Source of the DNA: Acetobacter lovaniensis
GTDB lineage: Bacteria > Pseudomonadota > Alphaproteobacteria > Acetobacterales > Acetobacteraceae
DNA length: 64,000 nucleotides
Assembly (NCBI RefSeq): GCF_014207635.1
Contig: NZ_JACHIE010000004.1
Location: forward strand, 150,297 to 214,296
Reading direction: 5' to 3'
Shown: positions 18,614 to 28,224 of the stretch, piece by piece
Layout: the number at the start of each line of letters is the position of its first letter
Position numbering within the stretch: position 1 is the stretch's first letter
The notes under the pieces: generated by a model
The model's input: the letters and a program-made list of their open reading frames with translations, nothing else
Databases searched by the model: none
What the model was told of the DNA's origin: nothing
Program-made: the position numbers and the translations under genes

Positions 18614-19218
18614 CAGATCATGCTCGCCAGATAGACATAGGTGAAAACACAGATCCAGACGATATCCAGAAAGTGCCAGAACAGGCTCAGGCAGGTGAGC
18701 TTGTTCATCATGCGTTCCGGAATTTCAGTTGTCCCCATCAGCTGAACCATCAGGGTAACAATCCAGATCAGACCACACGTCACGTGCAGACCGTGGGTGG
18801 AAACCAGCGTAAAGAACGCAGACAGGAATGCACTGCGATCGGGGCCAGCACCATCCGCGATCAGATGCGCGAATTCACGCACTTCCAGACCAACGAACCC
18901 AAGACCCAGCAGGAATGTGACGCCAAGCCACATGATAACCGAGTTGATCTGGGTCTTATGGGCGGCGATCATGCCAAACCCATAAGTAATGGAGGAGAGA
19001 AGCAGGAGGGCTGTTTCCAGCCCAAGCCCACCAAACTCGAACAGTTCGTGCGGGGTTGGCCCACCGTTGAACTGGTTACGCAGGACTGCAAACGTGGCAA
19101 ACAGGGAGCCAAAGATAATGCAGTCCGTCATCAGATAGACCCAGAACCCGAACACCACCGTACTTTCGTGGTGATGTTCGTCGTGGCCTGCGGTCGGAAC
19201 AGTTGTGTTCTGTGCCAT
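18613..19218 (-). CDS. cyoC: ubiquinol oxidase subunit III (CyoC/CyaC)
   Basis: 201 residues, five membrane spans, the small form of the haem-copper oxidase subunit III. FGFWVYLMTDCIIFGSLFA (about residues 24-42) and STHGLHVTCGLIW (about 138-150) are typical. It starts on the last base of the subunit I stop codon and ends on the first base of subunit IV, indicating tight coupling. Confidence 0.94.
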   Translation of the reverse strand: MAQNTTVPTAGHDEHHHESTVVFGFWVYLMTDCIIFGSLFATFAVLRNQFNGGPTPHELFEFGGLGLETALLLLSSITYGFGMIAAHKTQINSVIMWLGVTFLLGLGFVGLEVREFAHLIADGAGPDRSAFLSAFFTLVSTHGLHVTCGLIWIVTLMVQLMGTTEIPERMMNKLTCLSLFWHFLDIVWICVFTYVYLASMI

Positions 19219-21209
19219 TATTCTGCTGCCTGTGCCATCAGTTTACGGGTGTGCTCGTTCTCGATCCGGGCAACCTCTTCGGCAGGGATATAGTAGTCAA
19301 TATCCTTGTTAGCGCTGCGTGCAATGATCGTTGCGATCACGCCCACAAGGCCAATGGCTGCCAGCCACCAGATGTACCACACGGCGGCGAAACCGAAGAT
19401 CAGGGCAAAAGCACCAGCCGAAATACCAGCTGCCGTGTTTTTCGGCATATGGATTGCTTCGTACTGAGCACCAGCCTGACGGGTATCAATGCCGTTTTCC
19501 TTGTCGTGCATATAAGCGTCAAGCGAGCTGACATGCGGGACAATGGCGTAGTTATACACCGGCGGAGGAGAAGAGGTGGACCATTCCAGCGTACGGCCGT
19601 TCCAGGGATCGCCCGTGAAGTCACGGTTTTCAGGCTTGTTGCAGTCGCGGATGGAGACAAAAATCTGCATCAGCTGGCAAACAACACCGAACAGGATGAG
19701 CACTGCACCAACTTCAGCGATCAGCATCCAGGGATGCCAGGCCGGGTTGTCATAGTGGTTCATACGGCGGGTCATGCCTTCGAAGCCGAGGACATACAGC
19801 GGCATAAAGGCAAAGAAGAAGCCAACGAGCCAGAACCAGAAGGCGCGGATGCCCCAGGCTTCGTTCATTTTGAAGCCAAGAACCTTCGGAGCCCAGAAGT
19901 TCATGCCGCAGACGTAACCGAAATACACACCACCAATAATCACGTTATGGAAGTGAGCAATCAGGAACAGACTGTTGTGCAGCACAAAGTCGGAACCGGG
20001 GATGGCCATCATAACACCGGTCATACCACCGATGGTGAACACCACCATGAAGCCAACAGCCCAATACATGCAGGCATGGTACTGGATGCGCCCCTTATAC
20101 ATGGTGAACAGCCAGTTGAAGAGCTTAACACCGGTCGGGATGGAGATGATCATGGTTGCGATGCCGAAGAAGGCATTCACGTCCGGACCAGCGCCCATGG
20201 TGAAGAAGTGATGCACCCACACAAGGAAGGACAGCACCATGATGGAGCAGGTTGCATAGACCATGGTCTTGTAACCGAAGAGCGGCTTGCCGGAGAAGGC
20301 AGGCACAACTTCGGAGAACACACCAAAGGCAGGCAGAACAAGAATGTAAACTTCCGGATGGCCCCAAGCCCAGATCAGGTTCAGGTACAGCATCTGGTTG
20401 CCGCCACCATCATTGGTGAAGAAGTGCATACCGAAGTAACGGTCCAGACCCAGCAGGGCGACAGCAACCGTCAGCACGGGGAAGGTTGCCATGATCAGGA
20501 TGGAAGAGCAGAAAGCCGTCCACGTGAACACGGGCATCTTCAGCCAGGTCATGCCTGGAGCGCGCATCTTAACAATGGTGACAAAGAAGTTCACACCGGT
20601 CAGCAGCGTGCCAACACCAGAGATCTGGATTGCCCAGATATAGTAGTCAACACCCACGCCAGGGCTGAACTGCATTTCGGACAGCGGGGGATAAGCCAGC
20701 CAGCCGCACTGCGAGAACTCACCAATGAACAGGGACACGTTCACCAGCATGAACGCAACAGCCGTCATCCAGAAGCTCAGGTTGTTCAGGAACGGGTAAG
20801 CCACGTCACGTGCGCCAATCTGCAGCGGCACAATGAAGTTGAACAGACCGGTCATGAACGCCATGGCCAGGAAGAAGATCATGATCGTCCCGTGAGCGGA
20901 GAAGATCTGGTCATAGTGATGCGGGGGCAGATAACCGGGGTTACCCGCATAGGCCAGCGCAAGCTGGGTACGCATCATGATGGCGTCCGCAAAACCGCGG
21001 GCCAGAGCAACCAGCGCCAGTACAATGTACATGACAGCCAGACGCTTGTGATCGACAGTAGTAAACCACTCTTTCCAGAGGTAGCCCCACTTGCCGTAAT
21101 AGGTAATCAGTCCCAGTACCGCGACACCGACAATGAGAACGCCGATGAACGTACCTACTAGGATCGGCACATCCAACGGGATGGCCGAAAGCGATAGTCT
21201 CCCTAGCAT
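19218..21209 (-). CDS. cyoB: ubiquinol oxidase subunit I (CyoB/CyaA)
   Basis: 663 residues and about 15 membrane spans, the catalytic subunit reducing oxygen to water while pumping protons. Haem and copper ligands are visible: His106 in FSAHGTIM, the His-Tyr cross-link site WGHPEVYI, the His-His pair in VHHFFTMG, and HFHNVIIG carrying the remaining haem ligands. In Acetobacter the equivalent enzyme is known as cytochrome a1 (cyaBACD naming), which carries haem A in the active site; the haem A synthase at 47.3 kb fits that. It lies 5 bp after subunit II. It accepts electrons from ubiquinol made by the alcohol dehydrogenase encoded downstream at 24.4 kb. Confidence 0.95.
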   Translation of the reverse strand: MLGRLSLSAIPLDVPILVGTFIGVLIVGVAVLGLITYYGKWGYLWKEWFTTVDHKRLAVMYIVLALVALARGFADAIMMRTQLALAYAGNPGYLPPHHYDQIFSAHGTIMIFFLAMAFMTGLFNFIVPLQIGARDVAYPFLNNLSFWMTAVAFMLVNVSLFIGEFSQCGWLAYPPLSEMQFSPGVGVDYYIWAIQISGVGTLLTGVNFFVTIVKMRAPGMTWLKMPVFTWTAFCSSILIMATFPVLTVAVALLGLDRYFGMHFFTNDGGGNQMLYLNLIWAWGHPEVYILVLPAFGVFSEVVPAFSGKPLFGYKTMVYATCSIMVLSFLVWVHHFFTMGAGPDVNAFFGIATMIISIPTGVKLFNWLFTMYKGRIQYHACMYWAVGFMVVFTIGGMTGVMMAIPGSDFVLHNSLFLIAHFHNVIIGGVYFGYVCGMNFWAPKVLGFKMNEAWGIRAFWFWLVGFFFAFMPLYVLGFEGMTRRMNHYDNPAWHPWMLIAEVGAVLILFGVVCQLMQIFVSIRDCNKPENRDFTGDPWNGRTLEWSTSSPPPVYNYAIVPHVSSLDAYMHDKENGIDTRQAGAQYEAIHMPKNTAAGISAGAFALIFGFAAVWYIWWLAAIGLVGVIATIIARSANKDIDYYIPAEEVARIENEHTRKLMAQAAE

Positions 21210-21214
21210 AGATC

Positions 21215-22141
21215 CTATTCCTTCATATTCATGTCGGACATCGCGGACTGCTGCACCTGAATCATTTTGCCAGTGCTTTTGTCCATGACCATGCCGTTGT
21301 TGTATTTGGCAACGATCGTGTTGAACATGCCGGGTTCAACATGCGCGAAATATTCGACGGGGTTCGCTTCGCTCGGTGCAGCCAGTTTAGGATAGGTCTG
21401 GCTATCCAGCTGTTCGGAAGAACCACGCACTTTTTCAACCCAGGCATTGAACTCATCATTGCTCATTGCCAGGGCATGGAAGCGCATGTCCGAGAAACCA
21501 CGCCCACTGTAGTTGGCGGATTCACCCATGTAATCGCCCGGCTCGCTTGCCAGCAGATGAAGCTGGGTCTGCATGCCTGCCATTGCATAAATCATGGAAC
21601 CAAGACGCGGAATGAAGAACGAGTTCATCACGGAATCAGAAGTGATGTCGAAATCAACAGGCGTGTTGACCGGCATAGCCATCTGATTAACCACGGCAAT
21701 TCCCTGTTCAGGGTAAATGAACAGCCATTTCCAATCCTGTGCCACAACCTGAACGTGCAGCGGCTTGGTATTGGCTTCTGCCTCAAGCGGCTTGTAGGGG
21801 TCCAGAGAATGACAGGTCTGGTAGGTGATCACTGCCAGAAACAGAATAATCAGGGACGGAACGCCCCAGATCACCACTTCAATCTTGTTGGAATGGCTCC
21901 ATTTCGGCAGATATTCGGCACTCGTGTTGGACTGGCGGTACTGCCAGGCAAACCAGAGTGTCAGAATAATGGTCGGAACCACTACGATCAGCATTGCGAT
22001 CACAGAGGTGGTAATAAGAGATTTAACCCCCTCTCCCACCGGGCCTTTCGGGTCCAGAACGTCTAGTTCGCACCCGGCAAGCAGCAACGCTGACGATAGG
22101 CCGCCCAATCGCGCCATTCTCGCCAGTAACTTGTTTTTCAT
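21215..22141 (-). CDS. cyoA: ubiquinol oxidase subunit II lipoprotein (CyoA/CyaB)
   Basis: 308 residues. A lipoprotein signal ends in LLLAGC (Cys24), followed by two membrane spans (about 38-65 and 85-108) and a periplasmic cupredoxin domain. The Cu-A ligands of cytochrome c oxidases are missing: the region after [15 protein letters not shown] has no Cys pair, which marks a quinol oxidase. The C-terminal COX_ARM region contains the [10 protein letters not shown] segment. First gene of the operon; the promoter should lie in 22142-22660. Confidence 0.94.
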   Translation of the reverse strand: MKNKLLARMARLGGLSSALLLAGCELDVLDPKGPVGEGVKSLITTSVIAMLIVVVPTIILTLWFAWQYRQSNTSAEYLPKWSHSNKIEVVIWGVPSLIILFLAVITYQTCHSLDPYKPLEAEANTKPLHVQVVAQDWKWLFIYPEQGIAVVNQMAMPVNTPVDFDITSDSVMNSFFIPRLGSMIYAMAGMQTQLHLLASEPGDYMGESANYSGRGFSDMRFHALAMSNDEFNAWVEKVRGSSEQLDSQTYPKLAAPSEANPVEYFAHVEPGMFNTIVAKYNNGMVMDKSTGKMIQVQQSAMSDMNMKE

Positions 22142-22667
22142 CGCACGCCTCTTGGTTCTGACATCAACTTAGCCTCACAAAGACTTTTGTCCTGCTGCCA
22201 CAGAAGCCTGATAACAGCAAGAAAAACCGCGTCCCGGCATGAAGAGCCCTTTCTGTTCCGCACCAGCCGCACATTCTGATTATCCAAGATGAATACCCCG
22301 AATATGTTGCTTACGGCGCAGCCCCCATGCTCAACGGAAACGCATCGTGCCTACTTTATTCCTTACGCGGGGATTCTCAAACGTCGGAAAAGTTCCATCT
22401 GCCTTTCGTCACAATCAGTTAGCCGCTGTGAGCATGGCTTCTGCCTACTTTTGAGGCGACTGCATGGTCCAAATGGCACATCACGTAGTGTTTCAAAATA
22501 ATTCAAAAAATTCAATAATGGCAAAATTTAGTCTGAGATTTCATGTTGTTAGAGAGCACACAAAATCTCACATCCCTGTTACAACTTAAAGAATTGAAAT
22601 CAGGACCATTTTTGCACCCATTCTTGATTTTCATGCCATCATTCGAACCAAGCATAACTGCCCATAC
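22142..22667. other. about 525-bp intergenic region upstream of the oxidase operon
   Basis: No gene that I can support; the short reading frames here lack family matches and ribosome binding sites. It should contain the oxidase operon promoter reading to the left. The right part (about 22490-22600) is AT-rich. No clear operator was found. Confidence 0.4.
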
Positions 22668-22694
22668 AAAAAAACCCGGCCATGACTGGCCGGG
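22668..22694 (-). terminator. Rho-independent terminator of the Bax-inhibitor-1 gene
   Basis: Inverted repeat CCCGGCC (22675-22681) with GGCCGGG (22688-22694), 6-base loop. The A7 run at 22668-22674 gives a U tract on the minus strand, so it works leftward after the gene ending at 22735. Confidence 0.88.
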
Positions 22695-22734
22695 CTTTCC
22701 TTACTGGCAGGAGCGAAAACGCTGCCTTGGCACG

Positions 22735-23508
22735 TCAGTCGCTGGAATTGCGGACACCCATGAACTGCAACAGGAACTGGAAAAGGTTGATGAAGTTCAG
22801 GTACAGGCTCAGCGCGTCATAAACGCTGCGCTTGGCGGTCATTTCCGGGCCTTCATACGCGGCAAACTGCGGGTAGGTCACCCGAATCCGCTGGGCGTCA
22901 AAAGCGCTGAACGCCGTGAAGATAAGCACGCCCGCAATGCTGTAGAGGTAATATACAGTCGGGCTTTTGAGGAAGAGGTTGACCAGACCGGCGATCATCA
23001 GACCGAACAGCCCCATCATCAGGAACGATCCGAACTGCATCAGGTTCGCTTTGGTGACATACCCCCAGAGGGAAGTCGCACCGAACATGCAGGCCGTTAC
23101 CAGAAACACACGGACAATGGAGGTCCCGGTATAGATCACGAACACACTGGCCAGACTGGCGCCCATGGCGGCACAGAACGCCCAGAACAGCGCCTGCGCC
23201 CCCTGAAGAGACAGACGGTTGATCCCGAACGACATGACCAGCACAAATGCCAGCGGAGACAGCATGGCCAGATCACCCAGCAGAGTGGGGCGCGGCAATG
23301 GACCCGCGGCAGTCTGGAAGACCTGAAAAAACAGGCTGCTCGGGCCGGTATTGGCAATGACGTATGCCACAATCCCGGTCAGCAGAAGGCCAGATGCCAT
23401 CCAGTTATAAACACGCAGCATGTAGCTGCGCAGTCCAGCGTCCAGACTGGCCTGATCGTTCCAGCCTGACGCTGATGCGGGGGAACGGTAGTCGCGACTA
23501 AACGACAT
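22735..23508 (-). CDS. Bax inhibitor-1/YccA family integral membrane protein
   Basis: 257 residues with seven predicted membrane spans. SYMLRVYNWMASGLLLTGIVAYV (about residues 28-50) and the C-terminal YSIAGVLIFTAFSAFDAQRI followed by ALSLYLNFINLFQFLLQFMG are diagnostic of the BI-1/YbhL family. Members are implicated in calcium leak or protease control at the inner membrane; the role here is unknown. Monocistronic, with its own terminator. Confidence 0.93.
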   Translation of the reverse strand: MSFSRDYRSPASASGWNDQASLDAGLRSYMLRVYNWMASGLLLTGIVAYVIANTGPSSLFFQVFQTAAGPLPRPTLLGDLAMLSPLAFVLVMSFGINRLSLQGAQALFWAFCAAMGASLASVFVIYTGTSIVRVFLVTACMFGATSLWGYVTKANLMQFGSFLMMGLFGLMIAGLVNLFLKSPTVYYLYSIAGVLIFTAFSAFDAQRIRVTYPQFAAYEGPEMTAKRSVYDALSLYLNFINLFQFLLQFMGVRNSSD

Positions 23509-23672
23509 GGTTTTCTACACTCCTTAAACCCAGACAAGCTGGCTTTGCTTTATACTTGTGGCTGCCCTGCCTTTCCGTCAAGGGTATGGCACATCATATA
23601 GTCATCGGGCCTGTCGACGATCTGTCCGGTTCGTGGCCCGCCCCTTCCCGCTGCCAGTCGCAAGGCCCGAAT

Positions 23673-24233
23673 ATGCACCTTATTGCCGGTCTTTCGCTCC
23701 CAATGGAGATGCGTCTTTTCCTCCACGGTTTTCAAAACTTTTTTCCATCCCGGGACTGGAAGCCCCTACCACTGCTCTATCTGCCCCTTGTGGCCTTTGG
23801 ACGCATGCCGCCGCAGGTCTGGGAGGAGTTGGACCAGACCCTGTACACACTCCACCTGCCTGCCCCGGTAACACTCCGGCATACGGGTTTTGATGTGAGT
23901 CTGAAACAGAACCGAATCATGCTGGAAGCCACGGTAGAAGCCTCTGTTATAGATCACCTTTCCGTGAAAATCAGAAACCAGGCGCGGCTGGCTGGCGTCC
24001 CCTCAACGCGCTCTCTCATCCCCTCGGGCATCGCTCTGGCAGACATAACCGATGTGGACCCCGATGTGTGCAGTTTATGGCTTGCAACCCACCGCCATCT
24101 CTTTGCCCAAATAGAAGAAGTTTACGAATTCACCGTGTTCAAGACTGGGAAAAACCGTGAAAACCCCTTTTGGGAAGTGATGGCGGAATACCAGTTTGCA
24201 GAGGAGTTCTCATCCCCCGCCAGTTTGTTATAA
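23673..24233 (+). CDS. 2'-5' RNA ligase/2H phosphoesterase family protein lacking both HxT motifs
   Basis: 186 residues from the chosen ATG; the overall pattern (LIAGLSLP start, ...LYLPLVAFG..., ...LIPSGIALADI..., C-terminal ...EIEEV-like strand and WEVMAEYQF) follows the ThpR/LigT fold. In active members two His-x-Thr/Ser motifs supply catalysis. Here the first reads Tyr36-Leu-Pro38 and the second Gly119-Ile-Ala121, so both histidines are absent and the protein is probably not a phosphodiesterase or ligase. In-frame ATGs further upstream (23556, 23586) would add an unsupported tail; the chosen start gives the normal family length. It may be an RNA-binding or structural relic. Fold assignment is moderate. 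Confidence 0.68.
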   Translation: MHLIAGLSLPMEMRLFLHGFQNFFPSRDWKPLPLLYLPLVAFGRMPPQVWEELDQTLYTLHLPAPVTLRHTGFDVSLKQNRIMLEATVEASVIDHLSVKIRNQARLAGVPSTRSLIPSGIALADITDVDPDVCSLWLATHRHLFAQIEEVYEFTVFKTGKNRENPFWEVMAEYQFAEEFSSPASLL

Positions 24234-24441
24234 CATGGTTTTTCCAGAGTTCCGTTCCTGCCCCGGCATAGACCGGAACCGATCTTTCGTGCCCCTGATC
24301 TCTACAAAGAACGAATACGTGGGGATGCAGCTATTCTCTCGGCGTGATTGACATACAGCGCCCGCCTTGGCTGATGTGTGAGAAACCGGATTTCCGGCTC
24401 TATTTTTCCTCATCTTGATACACAGTCGAGGACATGAACGC
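24234..24441 (+). other. promoter region of adhA
   Basis: 208 bp between the 2H-like gene and adhA. It must carry the promoter and ribosome binding site for the alcohol dehydrogenase genes. I saw no convincing operator or consensus promoter. Confidence 0.35.
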
Positions 24442-26673
24442 ATGACCCGCCCCGCCTCCGCCAAGAGACGTTCGCTGCTAGGAATTCTCGCGGCTGGAAC
24501 AATCTGTGCCGCTGCTCTACCTTACGCAGCAGCTCCTGCCCGTGCCGACAGTCAGAGTGACACGGGACAAGCCATCATCCATACCGATGAGCACCCCGAA
24601 AACTGGTTGTCCTATGGACGCACCTATTCTGAACAGCGCTACAGCCCGCTGGATCAGATCAACCGCTCCAATGTCGGGAACCTGAAGCTGGCCTGGTACT
24701 TCAACCTGGACAGCAACCGCGGTCAGGAAGGCACGCCTCTGATTGTGGACGGCATTATGTATGCCACGACCAACTGGTCCAAAATGAAGGCCCTTGATGC
24801 GGCAACCGGCAAGCTGCTGTGGGAATATGACCCCAAGGTGCCCGGCAACATTGCTGACAAGGGCTGCTGTGACACGGTTAACCGTGGCGCGGGCTACTGG
24901 AACGGCAAGGTCTATTTTGGCACGTTTGATGGCCGCCTGATTGCGCTGGACGCCAAAACCGGCAAAAAAGTGTGGGAAATCAACACCATTCCTGCCGATG
25001 CCTCTCTGGGCAAACAGCGCTCCTATACGGTTGACGGCGCTGTGCGTATTGCCAAGGGCCTTGTGCTCATCGGCAACGGTGGCGCGGAATTTGGTGCGCG
25101 TGGCTTTGTCTCCGCTTTTGATGCGGAAACCGGCAAGCTGAAATGGCGCTTCTACACGGTTCCGAACAACAAGAACGAACCCGACCACGCTGCGTCGGAT
25201 AACGTTCTGATGACCAAAGCCTACCGGACATGGGGCCCCAACGGGGCATGGGTCCGTCAGGGCGGTGGTGGTACCGTATGGGACTCCATTGTGTATGACC
25301 CCGTGTCCGATCTGGTCTATCTGGCTGTCGGCAACGGCTCCCCCTGGAACTACAAATACCGCTCCGAAGGGGTCGGCAGCAACCTGTTCCTGGGCAGCAT
25401 TGTGGCGGTCAAGCCCGAAACGGGCGAATATGTCTGGCACTTCCAGGCTACACCCATGGACCAGTGGGATTACACCTCTGTCCAGCAGGTCATGACCCTT
25501 GATGTGCCGATCAATGGTGAAATGCGCCACGTTGTGATGCAGGCTCCCAAGAACGGCTTCTTCTACATGCTGGACGCCAAGACGGGTGAATTCCTGGCTG
25601 GCAAGAACTACGTGTACGAAAACTGGGCCAGTGGTCTGGACCCGCTGACCGGTCGCCCGATCTTCAAGCCCGAAGGCCTGTGGACCCTGAATGGCAACTT
25701 CTGGTACGGTATTCCCGGCCCGCTAGGTGCCCATAACTTCATGGCCATGGCGTACAGCCCCAAGACCCACCTGATCTACCTGCCTGCACACCAGATTCCG
25801 TTTGGTTACCAGAATCAGGCAGGTGGCTTCAAACCCCACCCGGATTCCTGGAACCTTGGTCTGGACATGACCAAGACCGGCCTGCCGGACTCGCCTGAAG
25901 CCCGCTCCGCTTACCTGAAAGACCTCAAGGGCGAACTGCTCGCATGGGATCCTGTGAAAATGGAAACCGTGTGGAAGATCGACCACAAGGGCCCATGGAA
26001 CGGTGGTGTTCTGGCAACGGGCGGCGACCTGCTGTTCCAGGGCCTGGCCAACGGTGAGTTCCACGCCTACGACGCAACCAACGGCGCCGACCTTTACAAG
26101 TTTGACGCGCAGAGCGGCATTATTGCTCCGCCTGTGACCTACAGCGTAAACGGCAAGCAGTATGTTGCGGTTGAAGTGGGCTGGGGCGGCATCTACCCGA
26201 TCTCCATGGGCGCCATGGGCCGTACGTCGGGCTGGACCGTCAACCACTCTTACGTGGCCGTATTCTCGCTCGATGGCAAAGCCCAGCTGCCTGCCATGAA
26301 CGAACTGGGCTTCCTGCCCGTCAAACCCCCTGCGGAATATGACACCAAGGAAGCTGCCAAGGGCTACTTCCAGTATCAGACCTACTGCCAGACCTGCCAC
26401 GGCGACAACGGCGAAGGTTCGGGCGTGCTCCCAGACCTGCGCTGGTCCGGTGCCATCCGCCACGACGATGCGTTCTACAACGTTGTAGGCCGTGGTGCGC
26501 TGACCGCTTACGGCATGGACCGTTTTGACACGAGCATGAAGCCTGAAGAAATTGAATCCATTCGTCAGTACCTCATCAAGAGGGCGAACGACAGCTATCA
26601 GCGCGAAGTGGATGCCCGTAAGAACGCTCAGGGAGTTCCTCAGACCCCTGTCGTGGGCATTACGCCCCAATAA
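24442..26673 (+). CDS. adhA: PQQ-dependent membrane alcohol dehydrogenase, quinohaemoprotein subunit I
   Basis: 743 residues. It oxidises ethanol to acetaldehyde in the periplasm and passes electrons via its haem to subunit II and ubiquinone; this is the first step of vinegar formation. Features: Sec signal peptide (about 1-36, ending in PARA), eight-bladed PQQ propeller with the vicinal disulfide Cys142-Cys143 in KGCCDTVNRG and repeated tryptophan-docking GxxxWE-type segments, and a C-terminal cytochrome c domain with CQTCH (649-653). The ATG at 24442 is chosen because known AdhA proteins begin MTRPASAKRR; an ATG at 24415 is nine codons upstream. adhB follows 48 bp later. The third, small subunit gene is not adjacent. 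Confidence 0.97.
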   Translation: MTRPASAKRRSLLGILAAGTICAAALPYAAAPARADSQSDTGQAIIHTDEHPENWLSYGRTYSEQRYSPLDQINRSNVGNLKLAWYFNLDSNRGQEGTPLIVDGIMYATTNWSKMKALDAATGKLLWEYDPKVPGNIADKGCCDTVNRGAGYWNGKVYFGTFDGRLIALDAKTGKKVWEINTIPADASLGKQRSYTVDGAVRIAKGLVLIGNGGAEFGARGFVSAFDAETGKLKWRFYTVPNNKNEPDHAASDNVLMTKAYRTWGPNGAWVRQGGGGTVWDSIVYDPVSDLVYLAVGNGSPWNYKYRSEGVGSNLFLGSIVAVKPETGEYVWHFQATPMDQWDYTSVQQVMTLDVPINGEMRHVVMQAPKNGFFYMLDAKTGEFLAGKNYVYENWASGLDPLTGRPIFKPEGLWTLNGNFWYGIPGPLGAHNFMAMAYSPKTHLIYLPAHQIPFGYQNQAGGFKPHPDSWNLGLDMTKTGLPDSPEARSAYLKDLKGELLAWDPVKMETVWKIDHKGPWNGGVLATGGDLLFQGLANGEFHAYDATNGADLYKFDAQSGIIAPPVTYSVNGKQYVAVEVGWGGIYPISMGAMGRTSGWTVNHSYVAVFSLDGKAQLPAMNELGFLPVKPPAEYDTKEAAKGYFQYQTYCQTCHGDNGEGSGVLPDLRWSGAIRHDDAFYNVVGRGALTAYGMDRFDTSMKPEEIESIRQYLIKRANDSYQREVDARKNAQGVPQTPVVGITPQ

Positions 26674-26721
26674 AGCGGCAGTCATGACGTCATTCGGTAC
26701 ACAAGCGATACAGTGGTAAAA

Positions 26722-28140
26722 ATGATGATGAACAGACTCAAAGCCGCTCTTGGAGCGGTCACTGTCGGGCTTCTGGCAGGAACCTCCCTGGCACACGCGC
26801 AGGGAGCGGATGAAGACCTGATCAAAAAGGGCGAATATGTCGCCCGTCTTGGTGACTGTGTGGCTTGCCACACAGCACTGAATGGTCAGAAATTTGCAGG
26901 TGGGCTGGCGATCAAAACCCCCGTCGGCATGATCTATTCGACCAACATCACGCCAGACCCCACCTACGGGATTGGCACCTACACGTTGAAGGACTTTGAT
27001 GAAGCCGTGCGCCATGGCATCCGCAAGGATGGCAGCACGCTTTATCCGGCCATGCCGTACCCGGCCTTCTCCCGCATGACGCAGGACGATGTGAAGTCGC
27101 TCTACGCCTACTTCATGCACGGTGTGGAACCTGTTGCCCAGAAGAACCGTGAGGTCGGCATCAGCTGGCCCCTGTCCATGCGCTGGCCGCTGGCCATCTG
27201 GCGCTCCATGTTTGCGCCCGCGCCCAAGGACTTTACACCTGCTCCGGGTACGGATGCGGACATCGCCCGCGGCGAGTATCTGGTAACAGGTGCAGGGCAT
27301 TGCGGCATGTGCCATACGCCACGTGGCTTCGCCATGCAGGAAAAGGCTCTGGATGCCTCCGGTGGCCCGGACTTCCTGGGTGGTGGCGCTCCGATCGACA
27401 ACTGGATTGCGCCCACACTGCGCAACGACCCGGTTGTAGGTCTGGGTCGCTGGTCTGAAGAGGACATCTTCCAGTTCCTCAAATCCGGTCGTACCGACCA
27501 CGCTGCAGTCTTTGGCGGCATGGCCGACGTGGTTGGCTGGAGCACCCAGTACTTCACGGATTCCGACCTGCACGCCATTGCGAAATACCTGAAAGCCCTG
27601 CCACCGGTTCCGCCGTCGCGGGGGGATTACACGTACGATCCGTCCACAGCGCAGGCACTGGATTCTGGCAACACAGCCAACAACCCGGGCGCACGGGTTT
27701 ATGTTGAGCAGTGCGCTGCCTGCCATCGTAACGATGGTGGTGGTGTCGCCCGGATGTTCCCGCCTCTGGCTGGCAACCCGGTTGTTGTTGGGGATGACCC
27801 GACCTCCGTTGCGCATATTGTTATGGCTGGTGGTGTTCTGCCGCCCACCAACTGGGCACCTTCCGCCGTTGCCATGCCGGACTACAAGAGCGTTCTGTCC
27901 GACCAGCAGATGGCTGATGTGGTCAACTTTGTCCGTTCTGCCTGGGGCAACAAGGCTCCGGCTAACGTGACGGCTGCTGACGTTCAGAAACTCCGTCTGG
28001 ACCATGCTCCGATCCCGACCACCGGCTGGGCTGACCCCACGTCCGCCACGGCAACCTGGGGCCTGTTCATGCCGCAGCCTTACGGCTCTGGCTGGACCTT
28101 TGCTCCGCAGACCCATACCGGGGTGGACACAGAACAGTAA
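26722..28140 (+). CDS. adhB: alcohol dehydrogenase cytochrome c subunit II (triheme)
   Basis: 472 residues. It anchors the dehydrogenase to the periplasmic face of the membrane and transfers electrons to ubiquinone. Signal peptide about residues 1-26 (ending AHA). Three haem c sites are visible: CVACH (46-50), CGMCH (194-198) and CAACH (331-335), with Met ligands expected in the following segments. Three consecutive ATGs (26722, 26725, 26728) could each be the start, and a GTG lies at 26713; the first ATG is used. It ends in the family-typical GSGWTFAPQTHTG. A strong terminator follows, so adhAB is a two-gene unit. Confidence 0.97.
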   Translation: MMMNRLKAALGAVTVGLLAGTSLAHAQGADEDLIKKGEYVARLGDCVACHTALNGQKFAGGLAIKTPVGMIYSTNITPDPTYGIGTYTLKDFDEAVRHGIRKDGSTLYPAMPYPAFSRMTQDDVKSLYAYFMHGVEPVAQKNREVGISWPLSMRWPLAIWRSMFAPAPKDFTPAPGTDADIARGEYLVTGAGHCGMCHTPRGFAMQEKALDASGGPDFLGGGAPIDNWIAPTLRNDPVVGLGRWSEEDIFQFLKSGRTDHAAVFGGMADVVGWSTQYFTDSDLHAIAKYLKALPPVPPSRGDYTYDPSTAQALDSGNTANNPGARVYVEQCAACHRNDGGGVARMFPPLAGNPVVVGDDPTSVAHIVMAGGVLPPTNWAPSAVAMPDYKSVLSDQQMADVVNFVRSAWGNKAPANVTAADVQKLRLDHAPIPTTGWADPTSATATWGLFMPQPYGSGWTFAPQTHTGVDTEQ

Positions 28141-28186
28141 GGTCTGACCGACCTTACATCTGCCCCTCACCAGATGGGCTTGATTA

Positions 28187-28224
28187 CAAAAAACACCGCA
28201 GTGGTAACGCTGCGGTGTTTTTTT
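28187..28224 (+). terminator. Rho-independent terminator of adhAB
   Basis: Hairpin AAACACCGCA (28191-28200) with TGCGGTGTTT (28211-28220), extended by further pairs around a GTAA loop and followed by a T run to 28224. It starts about 50 bp after the adhB stop. Confidence 0.93.

Noticed and set aside
19203..21161. Long plus-strand reading frame over the oxidase subunit I gene
   Set aside because: Shadow of cyoB; no recognisable domain or ribosome binding site.
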